A stretch of 64,000 nucleotides of DNA from Mesorhizobium loti. GTDB taxonomy: Bacteria; Pseudomonadota; Alphaproteobacteria; Rhizobiales; Rhizobiaceae. The translations under genes were made by a program, and so were the position numbers. Below, piece by piece: positions 43,832 to 52,212 of the stretch (position 1 is its first letter; each line of letters begins with the position of its first letter). The notes beneath the pieces are model-generated. The model had not been told where the DNA came from. It did not search any database and saw only the letters and a program-made list of their open reading frames with translations. The DNA is taken from contig CP050293.1 in the NCBI GenBank assembly GCA_014189435.1, forward strand, positions 5,709,001 through 5,773,000. Direction: 5' to 3'.

Positions 43832-45286
43832 ATGTATCTCGGCCTCGATCTCGGGACATCGGGCGTCAAGGCGCTACTGATCGATGCCGGGCAAACCGTC
43901 ATCGGCTCCGGCCATGCGTCGCTCGATGTTTCACGCCTGCATCCGGGCTGGTCGGAACAGAATCCCGACGACTGGATTCGTGCTTGCGAAGAGGCGATTG
44001 CCGACCTCAAGGCCAGGCATCCCGGGGAATTCGCCGCGGTCAAGGGTATCGGCCTGTCCGGTCACATGCATGGCGCAACGCTGCTCGATGCCGCCGACAA
44101 GGTGCTGCGGCCCTGCATCCTGTGGAACGACACGCGTAGCCATGCCGAGGCCGCCGTCCTCGATGCCGATCCGCGCTTCCGCGCGCTGACCGGCAACATC
44201 GTCTTTCCCGGTTTCACCGCGCCAAAGCTTGCCTGGGTGAAGAACAACGAGCCCGCTGTCTTCGCCAAGGTCGCAAAAGTGCTGCTGCCGAAGGATTTCC
44301 TGCGGCTCTGGCTGAGCGGCGAACATATTTCGGAAGTGTCGGATTCTGCCGGCACGTCCTGGCTCGATGTCGGCAAGCGGCGCTGGAGTGCGGACCTGCT
44401 CGCGGCGACATCGCTTGATGAGAAGCAGATGCCGTCGTTGGTCGAGGGCACGGAGAAGGCAGGCGCTCTGCGTGCCGAACTGGCCTCCAAATGGGGCGTC
44501 CAGGCCGGCATTCCGATCGCAGGCGGCGCTGGCGACAATGCAGCCTCGGCCTGCGGCATGGGCACGGTCGACGCCGGCCACGCTTTCGTTTCGCTCGGCA
44601 CATCGGGCGTGCTGTTTGCCGCCAATGCTTCCTACCTGCCCAATCCAGCAAGTGCCGTGCATACTTTCTGTCACGCGCTTCCGAACACCTGGCACCAGAT
44701 GGGCGTCATCCTGTCGGCAACCGATTCGCTCAACTGGCTGTCCGAAATCACCGGGAAGAACGCCGGCGAATTGACCGCCGAGCTCGGCGACACATTGAAG
44801 GCGCCCGGCGATGTGTCCTTCCTGCCTTATCTCTCGGGTGAGCGCACCCCCTACAATGATTCCGCCATTCGCGGCGCATTCACCGGGCTGGCGCATGAAT
44901 CGAGCCGTGCCGTGCTGACACAGGCCGTGCTGGAGGGCGTCGCTTTTGCCTTCCGCGACAGCCTCGAAGCCCTGGCCAAGGCCGGCACGATCTTGACGCG
45001 GGTGACGGCGATCGGCGGCGGTTCGCGCTCGCGCTACTGGCTGAAGGCGATTGCCACCGCGCTTCAACTGCCCGTCGACATTCCCGCCGACGGCGACTTC
45101 GGCGCCGCCTTTGGCGCCGCACGGCTCGGCCTGATCGCAGCGACAGGTGCCGATCCGCTTGAAATCTGTACGGCACCGAGGACCGACGCCACGATCGAAC
45201 CGGACGCGGCGCTCGGCGGGGTCTATGCCGATGCCTATCAGCGCTACCGGGCGCTTTATCCGGCGATCAAAGGCGCCACGGCGTGA
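43832..45286 (+). CDS. xylB: Xylulokinase
   Basis: A 484-residue FGGY-family kinase. N-terminal ATP-site motif YLGLDLGTSGVKALLID, substrate segment GIGLSGHMHGATLLD and LWNDTRS, and the C-terminal FGGY-type region from FLPYLSGERTPYND to TAIGGGSRSRYWLKAIA. The HMHG segment is characteristic of xylulokinases. Phosphorylates D-xylulose made by XylA (46021-47346). Ribosome site GGGAGG. Confidence 0.93.
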   Translation: MYLGLDLGTSGVKALLIDAGQTVIGSGHASLDVSRLHPGWSEQNPDDWIRACEEAIADLKARHPGEFAAVKGIGLSGHMHGATLLDAADKVLRPCILWNDTRSHAEAAVLDADPRFRALTGNIVFPGFTAPKLAWVKNNEPAVFAKVAKVLLPKDFLRLWLSGEHISEVSDSAGTSWLDVGKRRWSADLLAATSLDEKQMPSLVEGTEKAGALRAELASKWGVQAGIPIAGGAGDNAASACGMGTVDAGHAFVSLGTSGVLFAANASYLPNPASAVHTFCHALPNTWHQMGVILSATDSLNWLSEITGKNAGELTAELGDTLKAPGDVSFLPYLSGERTPYNDSAIRGAFTGLAHESSRAVLTQAVLEGVAFAFRDSLEALAKAGTILTRVTAIGGGSRSRYWLKAIATALQLPVDIPADGDFGAAFGAARLGLIAATGADPLEICTAPRTDATIEPDAALGGVYADAYQRYRALYPAIKGATA

Positions 45287-45325
45287 GCCAGGGCTTAACC
45301 CATAACCCGTTTCCGGGCGCTTGCG

Positions 45326-45500
45326 CTGCCCCTCACCTGCCTGCCGGCATCCTCTCCCCGTATAGTGACGGGGAGAGGGACGCTGTCATAGATGATTTCG
45401 CCAATCGCCAAGGTCGAAAGATGGCGGCCGAGGTTGCCGCCAGCCCCCTTCTCCCCGTCTCTATACGGGGAGAAGTGCCCGGCAGGGCGATGAGGGGCGG
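45326..45500. repeat. Composite palindromic intergenic repeat, copy 2
   Basis: A long imperfect inverted repeat. The left end GCCCCTCACCTGCCTGCCGG leads to a CTCTCCCCGTATAG hairpin, and the right end is CTATACGGGGAGAAG followed by GCCCGGCAGGGCGATGAGGGG. The centre holds GATTTCGCCAAT, a core also present in copy 3. Lies between xylB and the NTF2-like gene. Confidence 0.8.
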
Positions 45501-45549
45501 AGCCGACTTTGGCGGTTGGCGCTCTCCACCGCACCTTGGCGGAGTACCT

Positions 45550-45912
45550 TCACTGCGCCGGCACCTTGTCGAGGAAGCCGGTGACGCTCTTCAGGCGGCC
45601 GTTCTCGATGACGCCGATGTCGGTGCCTTCGATGACGGAAGGAATGCCTTCCGGACCAAGGTTCCACGAGAAGCGGATCTTGTCGGCAAAACCGTCCGGC
45701 GTGCCCTTCAGCGAAAAGCGAAACCCGGCAAAGCGCTGCTGCACGCCGTCGATCAGAGCCGCGACACCTTCATGGCCATCGCCCTGCATGAGCGGATCGC
45801 GATAGCTGACGTCTTCGGTGAAGGTCGCCTTGAGCAAGTCGGCCCGGCGCCCGGCGTCGCTTTCGTTCCAGGCGGTGATGTAGTTCTGGGCGATCCTGTT
45901 GAGGTCCGTCAT
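45550..45912 (-). CDS. NTF2-like (SnoaL-type) protein
   Basis: A 120-residue protein of the nuclear transport factor 2 fold: RIAQNYITAWNESDAGRRAD at the N-terminus, then VSYRDPLMQGDGHEGVAALI and FSWNLGPEG. Cone-shaped single-domain enzymes or binding proteins of this type have many roles. It lies between xylB and xylA on the opposite strand, so it is not part of the xylose unit. Function unknown. Confidence 0.82.
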   Translation of the reverse strand: MTDLNRIAQNYITAWNESDAGRRADLLKATFTEDVSYRDPLMQGDGHEGVAALIDGVQQRFAGFRFSLKGTPDGFADKIRFSWNLGPEGIPSVIEGTDIGVIENGRLKSVTGFLDKVPAQ

Positions 45913-46020
45913 GGTCTGTCTCCTTTACTGAGTGGCTTTGACACCAGCCTTTTCAGCCAGTGGAAGAACGAAACCAATTACGCCTGAGGTAATCGGGCGA
46001 ACTATTCGAGAGGAAAAAAC

Positions 46021-47346
46021 ATGAGCAGCGGATTTTTCGGCGACATCAAAGAGATCAAGTATGAGGGGCCGGATTCGACCAATCCGCTGGCCTACCGGTT
46101 CTACAACCCCGATGAGGTCGTCGCCGGCAAGCGGCTGGAAGACCATCTGCGCTTTGCCGTCGCCTACTGGCATTCCTTTGCCTGGCCGGGCGGCGATCCG
46201 TTCGGCGGCCAGACCTTCGACCGGCCGTGGTTCCCCAAGGCCGGCGGCGTCGATACGATGGAGTTGGCCAAGCTCAAGGCCGATGTCGCCTTCGAGATGT
46301 TCTCGCTGCTCGGTGCGCCCTATTTCTGCTTCCACGACGCCGATGTGCGGCCGGAAGGCAAGGATTTTTCCGAGAGCTCGGCGCGCCTCGACGAGATCGC
46401 GGACTATTTCGCTGGTAAGATGAAGCAGACCGGCGTCAAGCTTTTGTGGGGCACGGCGAACCTGTTCTCCAACCGCCGCTTCATGTCGGGTGCGGCCACC
46501 AACCCCGATCCGGATGTGTTTGCCTACGCAGCGGCGACGGTGAAGAGCTGCCTGGACGTCACCAAGCGGCTGAAGGGCGAGAACTACGTGCTGTGGGGCG
46601 GGCGCGAGGGCTATGAGACGCTGCTCAACACCGACCTTGCCCGCGAGCAGGAGCAGGCAGGCCGGTTCCTCAGCATGGTCGTCGACTACAAGCACAAGAT
46701 CGGTTTCAAGGGCACGATCCTGATCGAGCCGAAGCCGCAGGAGCCGACCAAGCACCAGTATGATTATGATGTCGCCACCGTCTACGGCTTCCTCAACCGC
46801 TTCGGGCTGGAGAAGGAGGTCAAGCTCAACATCGAGCAGGGCCACGCCATCCTGGCCGGCCATTCCTTCGAGCACGAGCTGGCGCTGGCCAATGCGCTCG
46901 GCGTCTTCGGCTCGATCGACATGAACCGCAACGACTACCAGTCGGGCTGGGACACCGACCAGTTCCCCAACAATGTGCCGGAAATGGCGCTGGCCTATTA
47001 CCAGGTCCTGCTGGCCGGCGGCTTCAAGACCGGCGGCACCAATTTCGACGCCAAGCTGCGCCGCCAGTCGCTCGATCCGCAGGACCTGCTGATCGGTCAT
47101 ATCGGCGGCATGGATTCCTGCGCACGCGGCCTGAAAGCCGCAGCCCGCATGGTCGAGGACAAGGCGCTGTCGGCGCCGCTGGCCGAACGCTATGCCGGCT
47201 GGAACACGGCCGAGGGCAAGGCGATGCTCTCCGGCAAACGCACGCTGGAAGACATCGCCGAGCGCGTTGTCAAGAAGAAGATCGAGCCGCAGCCAAGGTC
47301 CGGCCGCCAGGAACTGCTGGAAAACATCGTCAACCGGTACGTGTAA
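46021..47346 (+). CDS. xylA: Xylose isomerase
   Basis: A 441-residue class II xylose isomerase. [31 protein letters not shown] with the catalytic His, [15 protein letters not shown], and metal ligands in [17 protein letters not shown]. Converts D-xylose to D-xylulose. The start has GAGGAAAA upstream. It is 735 bases beyond xylB, with the NTF2-like gene and a repeat between. Confidence 0.95.
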   Translation: MSSGFFGDIKEIKYEGPDSTNPLAYRFYNPDEVVAGKRLEDHLRFAVAYWHSFAWPGGDPFGGQTFDRPWFPKAGGVDTMELAKLKADVAFEMFSLLGAPYFCFHDADVRPEGKDFSESSARLDEIADYFAGKMKQTGVKLLWGTANLFSNRRFMSGAATNPDPDVFAYAAATVKSCLDVTKRLKGENYVLWGGREGYETLLNTDLAREQEQAGRFLSMVVDYKHKIGFKGTILIEPKPQEPTKHQYDYDVATVYGFLNRFGLEKEVKLNIEQGHAILAGHSFEHELALANALGVFGSIDMNRNDYQSGWDTDQFPNNVPEMALAYYQVLLAGGFKTGGTNFDAKLRRQSLDPQDLLIGHIGGMDSCARGLKAAARMVEDKALSAPLAERYAGWNTAEGKAMLSGKRTLEDIAERVVKKKIEPQPRSGRQELLENIVNRYV

Positions 47347-47528
47347 AGCCCGTTTTCTGGACCGACATCCGCCACCTCTGGCTGAAAGCCGCCGCCATCA
47401 CCATCTGCTAGTCAGCGCATTTCGCGAGAGGCTGCCGAGGATCGCACAGATCTTCGGCAGCCGGCGCGAGATCAAGATGCCGCGCGCGCCGAAAGAGGGC
47501 CCGAGCGGGAGCTGGCTGGAGACGGAAG

Positions 47529-48005
47529 ATGGCAGAGGATCGAATCATCGTGCGCCCGGCGCAGGCAAGCGATATCCCGGCTTTGAAGCGGGTCCTGCAG
47601 GAAACATTCGAAGGCACCTGGCTGCCGAACATCACCGAGGCCGCGGCGCAGCGCTACATCGAGACGGATATTGGTGGCCGTTATGTCGACCAACGCTGGC
47701 CTGAATTTGCCGTTGCCGAGATCGATGGCGCGGTCGCCGGCCTGATCCATTGGCGCGCGGACTTCATCGAAGCCCTGCACGTCATCGCGTCCCGTCAGGG
47801 GCAAGGTGTCGGCCGCAAATTGCTTTCCCATGCCGAACAGGCGATCGGCGCCGCCGGATTGGGGCAGGCACGGCTGGAAACCGACACATTCAACCTGCCC
47901 GCACAAGCACTCTACAAGGCGGTCGGCTATATAGAGAAAAACCGCTATCCCGATGACGAATGGGACAGTGGTTTCACCACGGTGCTGTTCGAAAAGCGGC
48001 TTTGA
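47529..48005 (+). CDS. GNAT-family N-acetyltransferase
   Basis: A 158-residue acetyltransferase. IIVRPAQASDIPALKRVL start, acetyl-CoA loop VIASRQGQGVGRKLLSHAEQ and the C-terminal LYKAVGYIEKNRYP. Substrate unknown. The ATG follows GGAGACGGAAG. Followed at once by a palindromic repeat. Confidence 0.87.
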   Translation: MAEDRIIVRPAQASDIPALKRVLQETFEGTWLPNITEAAAQRYIETDIGGRYVDQRWPEFAVAEIDGAVAGLIHWRADFIEALHVIASRQGQGVGRKLLSHAEQAIGAAGLGQARLETDTFNLPAQALYKAVGYIEKNRYPDDEWDSGFTTVLFEKRL

Positions 48006-48073
48006 GCAATTCCAGGAAAAGTGTGTGACGGTTTTCCCGGGAAAAGCGTACAGCGCTTTCCCTTGGAAATTGC
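48006..48073. repeat. Palindromic intergenic repeat after the GNAT gene
   Basis: Imperfect long hairpin with outer arms GCAATTCCAGGAAAAG and CTTTCCCTTGGAAATTGC and an inner TTTCCCGGGAAAA palindrome. This AATTCCAGGAAAAGTGTG type is a common rhizobial intergenic repeat. It is distinct from the C-rich composite repeats elsewhere in the window. Confidence 0.65.
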
Positions 48074-48264
48074 GTACCAACAATAGATCTCTGCTTCACC
48101 TGGCCTGCCCGGACGCGGAAACAAACTTTGCGCAAGGCTGCGTCCGACGACACGGTTTTGCCCCTTGCCGCCCTTCAATGACCTCGCTCTTGCCTTCAAA
48201 CAGCCGTCACGTATCTCGTATAAGACTGGCTCGTGGCGGGAGAGGAAGAAGGAGGCGAACCGAT

Positions 48265-48468
48265 ATGCAGAACGAACGTGAAATCGACGCCCTGCTCTCA
48301 CCTGGCGAGGCCGGATCGATCATCGACCGGCTGATGGCGATGCCGAGGAAAACCGACGACGCCAAGATTTCGAACGAATGGGATCGCGCGGTCGCCAGCC
48401 GCTTCGAGACCCGCCTGGCCAGACAGATGCGCTCGCAGATCGACGGCGACCATCAGAACGCGGCCTGA
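48265..48468 (+). CDS. Small hypothetical protein
   Basis: A 67-residue soluble, charged, helical protein (EREIDALLSPGEAGSIIDRL at the start, RQMRSQIDGDHQ at the end). AGGAGG lies nine bases before the ATG, which supports translation. Not recognised; no signal peptide. Ends 14 bases from the convergent regulator gene. Confidence 0.6.
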   Translation: MQNEREIDALLSPGEAGSIIDRLMAMPRKTDDAKISNEWDRAVASRFETRLARQMRSQIDGDHQNAA

Positions 48469-48481
48469 TCCCTCTTTTAAA

Positions 48482-49462
48482 CTACCCCCTCCGCAGCCGG
48501 ACCGGCGCTTCGCCGAAAGCCCTTGAAAACGCTCTCGAAAACGCCGCGGCGGACGAAAATCCGGTCCGCCCGGCAATGTCGGCCATGGCAACCCTTGTAT
48601 CGACCACCAGCCGGCGCGCGGCGCCCAGGCGAAGCCTGAGATAATAGGCGCCCGGCGTCTCGCCGATCGATTTGCGAAAGATGCTCTCCAGTGTGCGCGC
48701 CGTCACCCCGGCACGCTTTGCCACCGCCTCTATGGTCAGCGGCTGGTCGACATGCGCTTCCATCAACCTGATGGCTTGCGCAAGGCGCGGGTCATAGCCG
48801 TCGAGGCGGCCAAGCGAGACCAGCGGCTGCGCGTCGGTGGCGGCGCGCGCCTGGTCGTAGATGAAGACGCTGGCGACATCGAGCGCGACGGCCATGCCGA
48901 GGCGGGTGCGGATCAGATGCAGCATCAGGTCGAAGGTCGGCGACGCGCCGCCCGACGTGAACACCGGCCCGTCGATGACATAGCGGTCCGGGCGGACATC
49001 GACACCGGGAAAGGCCGAGGAGAAATCCTCCATGTCCTCCCAGTGGGTGGTGGCGCTGCGCCCTTCCAGCAGGCCGGCGCGCGCCACCAGCCAGGTGCCG
49101 GCTTCGACACCGCCGCAGGCGCGTGCCGTCCGCGCCGCCCGGCGCAGGCCTGACAACAGAGCCGAGGTTGCATAATTCTGGGTGCCGAAGCCGGCGACGA
49201 CGACAAGCACGTCGGTTGGCTCAGCCGCGTCGAAGCGGCCGCTGACCGCGACCGGCAGGCCGCATGTGGTGACCGGAGCCTCGCCGGTCACCGAGACCAG
49301 CTTGAAATCGAACAGGGTCTCGCCGGAGATGCGGTTGGCGGCGCGCAGCGGATCGACGGCGGATGCGACGCACATGATGGACGAACCGGAAAACACCAGT
49401 AGCGTCACCTTGAGCGGCGAGCGTTCCGAACGAAAGATGGTCGGTTTTTCGCTTTTGATCAT
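48482..49462 (-). CDS. GlxA/CdhR-type AraC-family regulator
   Basis: A 326-residue regulator with a DJ-1/PfpI-like N-terminal domain (VTLLVFSGSSIMCVASAVDP, GGVEAGTWLVARAGLLEG near 115-135; Glu-Ala-Gly where related enzymes have a catalytic Cys) and a C-terminal AraC double helix-turn-helix (IEAVAKRAGVTARTLESIFR, then MADIAGRTGFSSAAAFSRAF). It is divergent from the carnitine operon. CdhR of Pseudomonas, the carnitine-responsive activator, is of this type and position, so I infer that role. Confidence 0.85.
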   Translation of the reverse strand: MIKSEKPTIFRSERSPLKVTLLVFSGSSIMCVASAVDPLRAANRISGETLFDFKLVSVTGEAPVTTCGLPVAVSGRFDAAEPTDVLVVVAGFGTQNYATSALLSGLRRAARTARACGGVEAGTWLVARAGLLEGRSATTHWEDMEDFSSAFPGVDVRPDRYVIDGPVFTSGGASPTFDLMLHLIRTRLGMAVALDVASVFIYDQARAATDAQPLVSLGRLDGYDPRLAQAIRLMEAHVDQPLTIEAVAKRAGVTARTLESIFRKSIGETPGAYYLRLRLGAARRLVVDTRVAMADIAGRTGFSSAAAFSRAFSRAFGEAPVRLRRG

Positions 49463-49539
49463 GAGAGCTTCGTAAAACGCAAAACAGTTTCCGGCAAGTC
49501 AGTCATTGTTGAGGTCTGTTTCTATGGGAGGAGAATTCC

Positions 49540-50457
49540 ATGCCGCTTGCGATGAACCGTGAGGTCTTCATTACCTGTGCCGTCACCGGGTCCGGTGGCT
49601 CGCAGGATCGCAGCCCGCATGTGCCACGCTCTCCCAAGCAGATCGCCGATTCGGCCATCGATGCGGCCAAGGCGGGTGCAGCGATCGTCCATTGCCATGT
49701 GCGCGATCCGGAGACCGGCAAGCCCAGGCGCGACGTGCATCTCTACCGCGAAGTGACCGAGCGCATCCGCGAGGCCAATGTCGATGTGGTGCTCAACCTC
49801 ACAGCGGGGATGGGCGGCGACATGGTGTTCGGCTCGCCGGAAGCGCCGCTGCCGCTCAACGAAAAAGGCACCGATATGGGCGGCGCCACCAACCGCATGG
49901 AACATGTGCGCCAGTGCCTGCCGGAAATCTGCACGCTCGACTGCGGCACCATGAATTTCGCCGAGGCCGACTATGTCATGACCAACACGCCCGGCATGCT
50001 GCGCGCCATGGGCGGCATGATGACGGCGCTCGGCGTCAAGCCGGAGATCGAGGCTTTCGATACCGGTCATCTGTGGTTCGCCAAGCAGCTGGTCGAGGAA
50101 AAGGTGCTCAACCCCGACGCGCTGGTGCAGCTCTGCATGGGCGTGCCGTGGGGCGCGCCTGACGACCTCAACACCTTCATGGCCATGGTCAACAATGTGC
50201 CGTCGACCTGGAACTGGTCGGCCTTCGCCATCGGCCGCAACCAGATGGCCTATGCCGCGGCAGCCGTGCTGGCCGGCGGCAATGTCCGCGTCGGGCTGGA
50301 AGACAATCTGTGGCTCGACAAGGGCGTGCTGGCGACCAATGCGCAGCTGGTCGAGCGTGCCGCCAGCATCGTCACCAATCTCGGCGCCAGGATTCTTGGA
50401 CCGGAAGAGGTAAGGCAGAAGCTCAACCTCACCAAGCGGGCGCCGATCGCGGCATAG
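49540..50457 (+). CDS. BKACE-family beta-keto acid cleavage enzyme (dehydrocarnitine cleavage)
   Basis: A 305-residue DUF849/BKACE TIM-barrel enzyme. EVFITCAVTGSGG at the N-terminus, metal-binding IVHCHVRDPETGKPRRDV, LNLTAGMGGDM, and the late GLEDNLWLDKGVLATN segment. With carnitine dehydrogenase in the same operon, the expected reaction is 3-dehydrocarnitine plus acetyl-CoA to betainyl-CoA plus acetoacetate. The start has GGGAGGAGA. First gene of the operon. Confidence 0.9.
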   Translation: MPLAMNREVFITCAVTGSGGSQDRSPHVPRSPKQIADSAIDAAKAGAAIVHCHVRDPETGKPRRDVHLYREVTERIREANVDVVLNLTAGMGGDMVFGSPEAPLPLNEKGTDMGGATNRMEHVRQCLPEICTLDCGTMNFAEADYVMTNTPGMLRAMGGMMTALGVKPEIEAFDTGHLWFAKQLVEEKVLNPDALVQLCMGVPWGAPDDLNTFMAMVNNVPSTWNWSAFAIGRNQMAYAAAAVLAGGNVRVGLEDNLWLDKGVLATNAQLVERAASIVTNLGARILGPEEVRQKLNLTKRAPIAA

Positions 50458-50478
50458 ATTATTCGCTGGGAGGTCGGC

Positions 50479-51108
50479 ATGACTACCGTCAAATTCACAG
50501 CGATGAAGGATGGCGACCGGGACGACTACGAGTTCCTGACCGCGCATGAAATCGACTATGCGGCCAGGACCGGCGAGCGGCTGCTCGATGCGCTGGTGCA
50601 GCTCGACGAGGGCCTGTCGGGCTACAAGATCACAAGGCTTGGCCATTCGCTGCAGGCGGCGACGCGCGCCTGGCGCGACGGCGCCGACACCGATTGGATC
50701 GCCTGCGCGCTGCTGCACGACATCGGCGACATCTATGCGCCCTACAATCACGACGAATATGCCGCTTCGATCCTGAAACCCTTCGTGCGCGAGCAATGCA
50801 CCTGGGTGGTGGAAAAGCATGGCGACTTCCAGCGGCTCTATTACGCCCATCATCTCGGCGGCAACCGCCACGCCCGCGACCGCTTCGCCGGCCACGCCTA
50901 TTTCGACGATTGCGACCAGTTTTGCGAACGCTGGGACCAATCGAGCTTCGACCCCGACTATGAGACGCTGCCGATCGAATTCTTCCGGCCCTTTGTGCTC
51001 GAGGTCTTTGCCCGCAAGGCGTACGACGCCTCCGTGATCCGCGCCGGCGAGCGCGTGCCCCTTATCGATCCCGCAACAGCCATTTCAAGAACCGGAGCCT
51101 CAGCATGA
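50479..51108 (+). CDS. HD-domain protein, PhnZ/TmpB-like
   Basis: A 209-residue HD-fold metalloprotein. The segment GYKITRLGHSLQAATRAWRD followed by GADTDWIACALLHDIGD matches the start of PhnZ-type HD oxygenases (Tyr, His of HSLQ, HD pair), with more His in YNHDEY and VVEKHGD. The lid residue Glu that follows the Tyr in PhnZ (YxxE) is Thr here. Members of this group are mixed-valence di-iron oxygenases acting on quaternary amine phosphonates, or phosphohydrolases. It sits between BKACE and carnitine dehydrogenase, with its stop overlapping the latter's start (ATGA). Function in carnitine breakdown is unknown to me. Confidence 0.82.
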   Translation: MTTVKFTAMKDGDRDDYEFLTAHEIDYAARTGERLLDALVQLDEGLSGYKITRLGHSLQAATRAWRDGADTDWIACALLHDIGDIYAPYNHDEYAASILKPFVREQCTWVVEKHGDFQRLYYAHHLGGNRHARDRFAGHAYFDDCDQFCERWDQSSFDPDYETLPIEFFRPFVLEVFARKAYDASVIRAGERVPLIDPATAISRTGASA

Positions 51109-52208
51109 GCATCATCAACAAGGCGGCCGCCATCGGTGGCGGCGTCATCGGCGCCGGCTGGGTGGCGAGGTTGCTGCTGAACGGCATCGACGTGTCGATC
51201 TTCGACCCCGATCCCGAGGCGTCGCGCAAGGTCGGCGAAGTGATGAAGGGGGCGCGCCGCGCCTACAAGCAGATGGTGCCCGGCGGCCTGCCCAAGGAAG
51301 GCAAGCTGACCTTCGCCAAGACCATCGCCGAGGCGGTCGCCGATGCCGATTTCATCCAGGAAAGCGTGCCGGAACGGCTCGACCTGAAGCACCGCGTGCT
51401 GGCCGAGATCGACGCCCATGCGCCGGCCAATGCCATTGTCGGTTCCTCGACCTCCGGCATCAAGCCGACCGATATGCAGGTGGCGATGAAGAAGCATCCG
51501 GAGCGGCTGGTCGTCGGCCATCCGTTCAACCCGGTCTATCTCCTGCCGCTGGTCGAGATCGTCGGCGGCGAGCAGACCTTCCCCGAGGCGATCGAGGTCG
51601 CCAAGGAGATGTATGCCTCGATCGGCATGAAGCCTGTCGTCATCCGCAAGGAGATCGAAGCCTTCGTCGGTGACCGCCTGCTCGAAGCGGCATGGCGCGA
51701 GGCGCTGTGGCTGATCAAGGACGGCATCTGCACGGTCGAGGAACTCGACGACATCATGCGCTATGGCTTCGGCCTGCGCTGGGCGCAGATGGGCATGTTC
51801 CAGGTGTATCGCGTCGCCGGCGGCGAGGCCGGCATGCGCCACTTCATGGCGCAGTTCGGCCCGTGCCTGAAATGGCCATGGACCAAGCTGATGGACGTGC
51901 CGGAGTTCAACGACGAGCTGGTCGACCTGATCGCCACGCAATCGGACGACCAGGCGCATGGCCTGTCGATCCGCGAGCTGGAAAAGATCCGCGACGACAA
52001 TCTGGTCGCGATCATGGATGCGCTGTCGAAGCAGAACAAAGGCAAGGGCTGGGGCGCCGGCGCGCTGCACAAGGACTATACCAAGCAACTGGCCAAGCTG
52101 GCGGCGAAGAAGCCGACGGCCTCCAAGGCGGCCGAGAAGGCCAAAGCCTTGAAGCCGGTGAAGAAAGCCGAAAAGCCGAAGAAAAAGACCGGCAAGAAGA
52201 AAGGCTGA
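51105..52208 (+). CDS. L-carnitine 3-dehydrogenase
   Basis: A 367-residue NAD-dependent dehydrogenase of the 3-hydroxyacyl-CoA dehydrogenase family. Rossmann motif IGGGVIGAGWVARLL, catalytic SSTSG and HPFNPVYLLPLVEIVGG, then the C-terminal helical domain. It matches carnitine dehydrogenases, which make 3-dehydrocarnitine. The betainyl-CoA thioesterase domain fused in some rhizobial versions is missing. Instead the protein ends in a lysine/alanine-rich tail of about 45 residues (TASKAAEKAKALKPVKKAEK and more Lys). Confidence 0.9.
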   Translation: MSIINKAAAIGGGVIGAGWVARLLLNGIDVSIFDPDPEASRKVGEVMKGARRAYKQMVPGGLPKEGKLTFAKTIAEAVADADFIQESVPERLDLKHRVLAEIDAHAPANAIVGSSTSGIKPTDMQVAMKKHPERLVVGHPFNPVYLLPLVEIVGGEQTFPEAIEVAKEMYASIGMKPVVIRKEIEAFVGDRLLEAAWREALWLIKDGICTVEELDDIMRYGFGLRWAQMGMFQVYRVAGGEAGMRHFMAQFGPCLKWPWTKLMDVPEFNDELVDLIATQSDDQAHGLSIRELEKIRDDNLVAIMDALSKQNKGKGWGAGALHKDYTKQLAKLAAKKPTASKAAEKAKALKPVKKAEKPKKKTGKKKG

Positions 52209-52212
52209 GACC

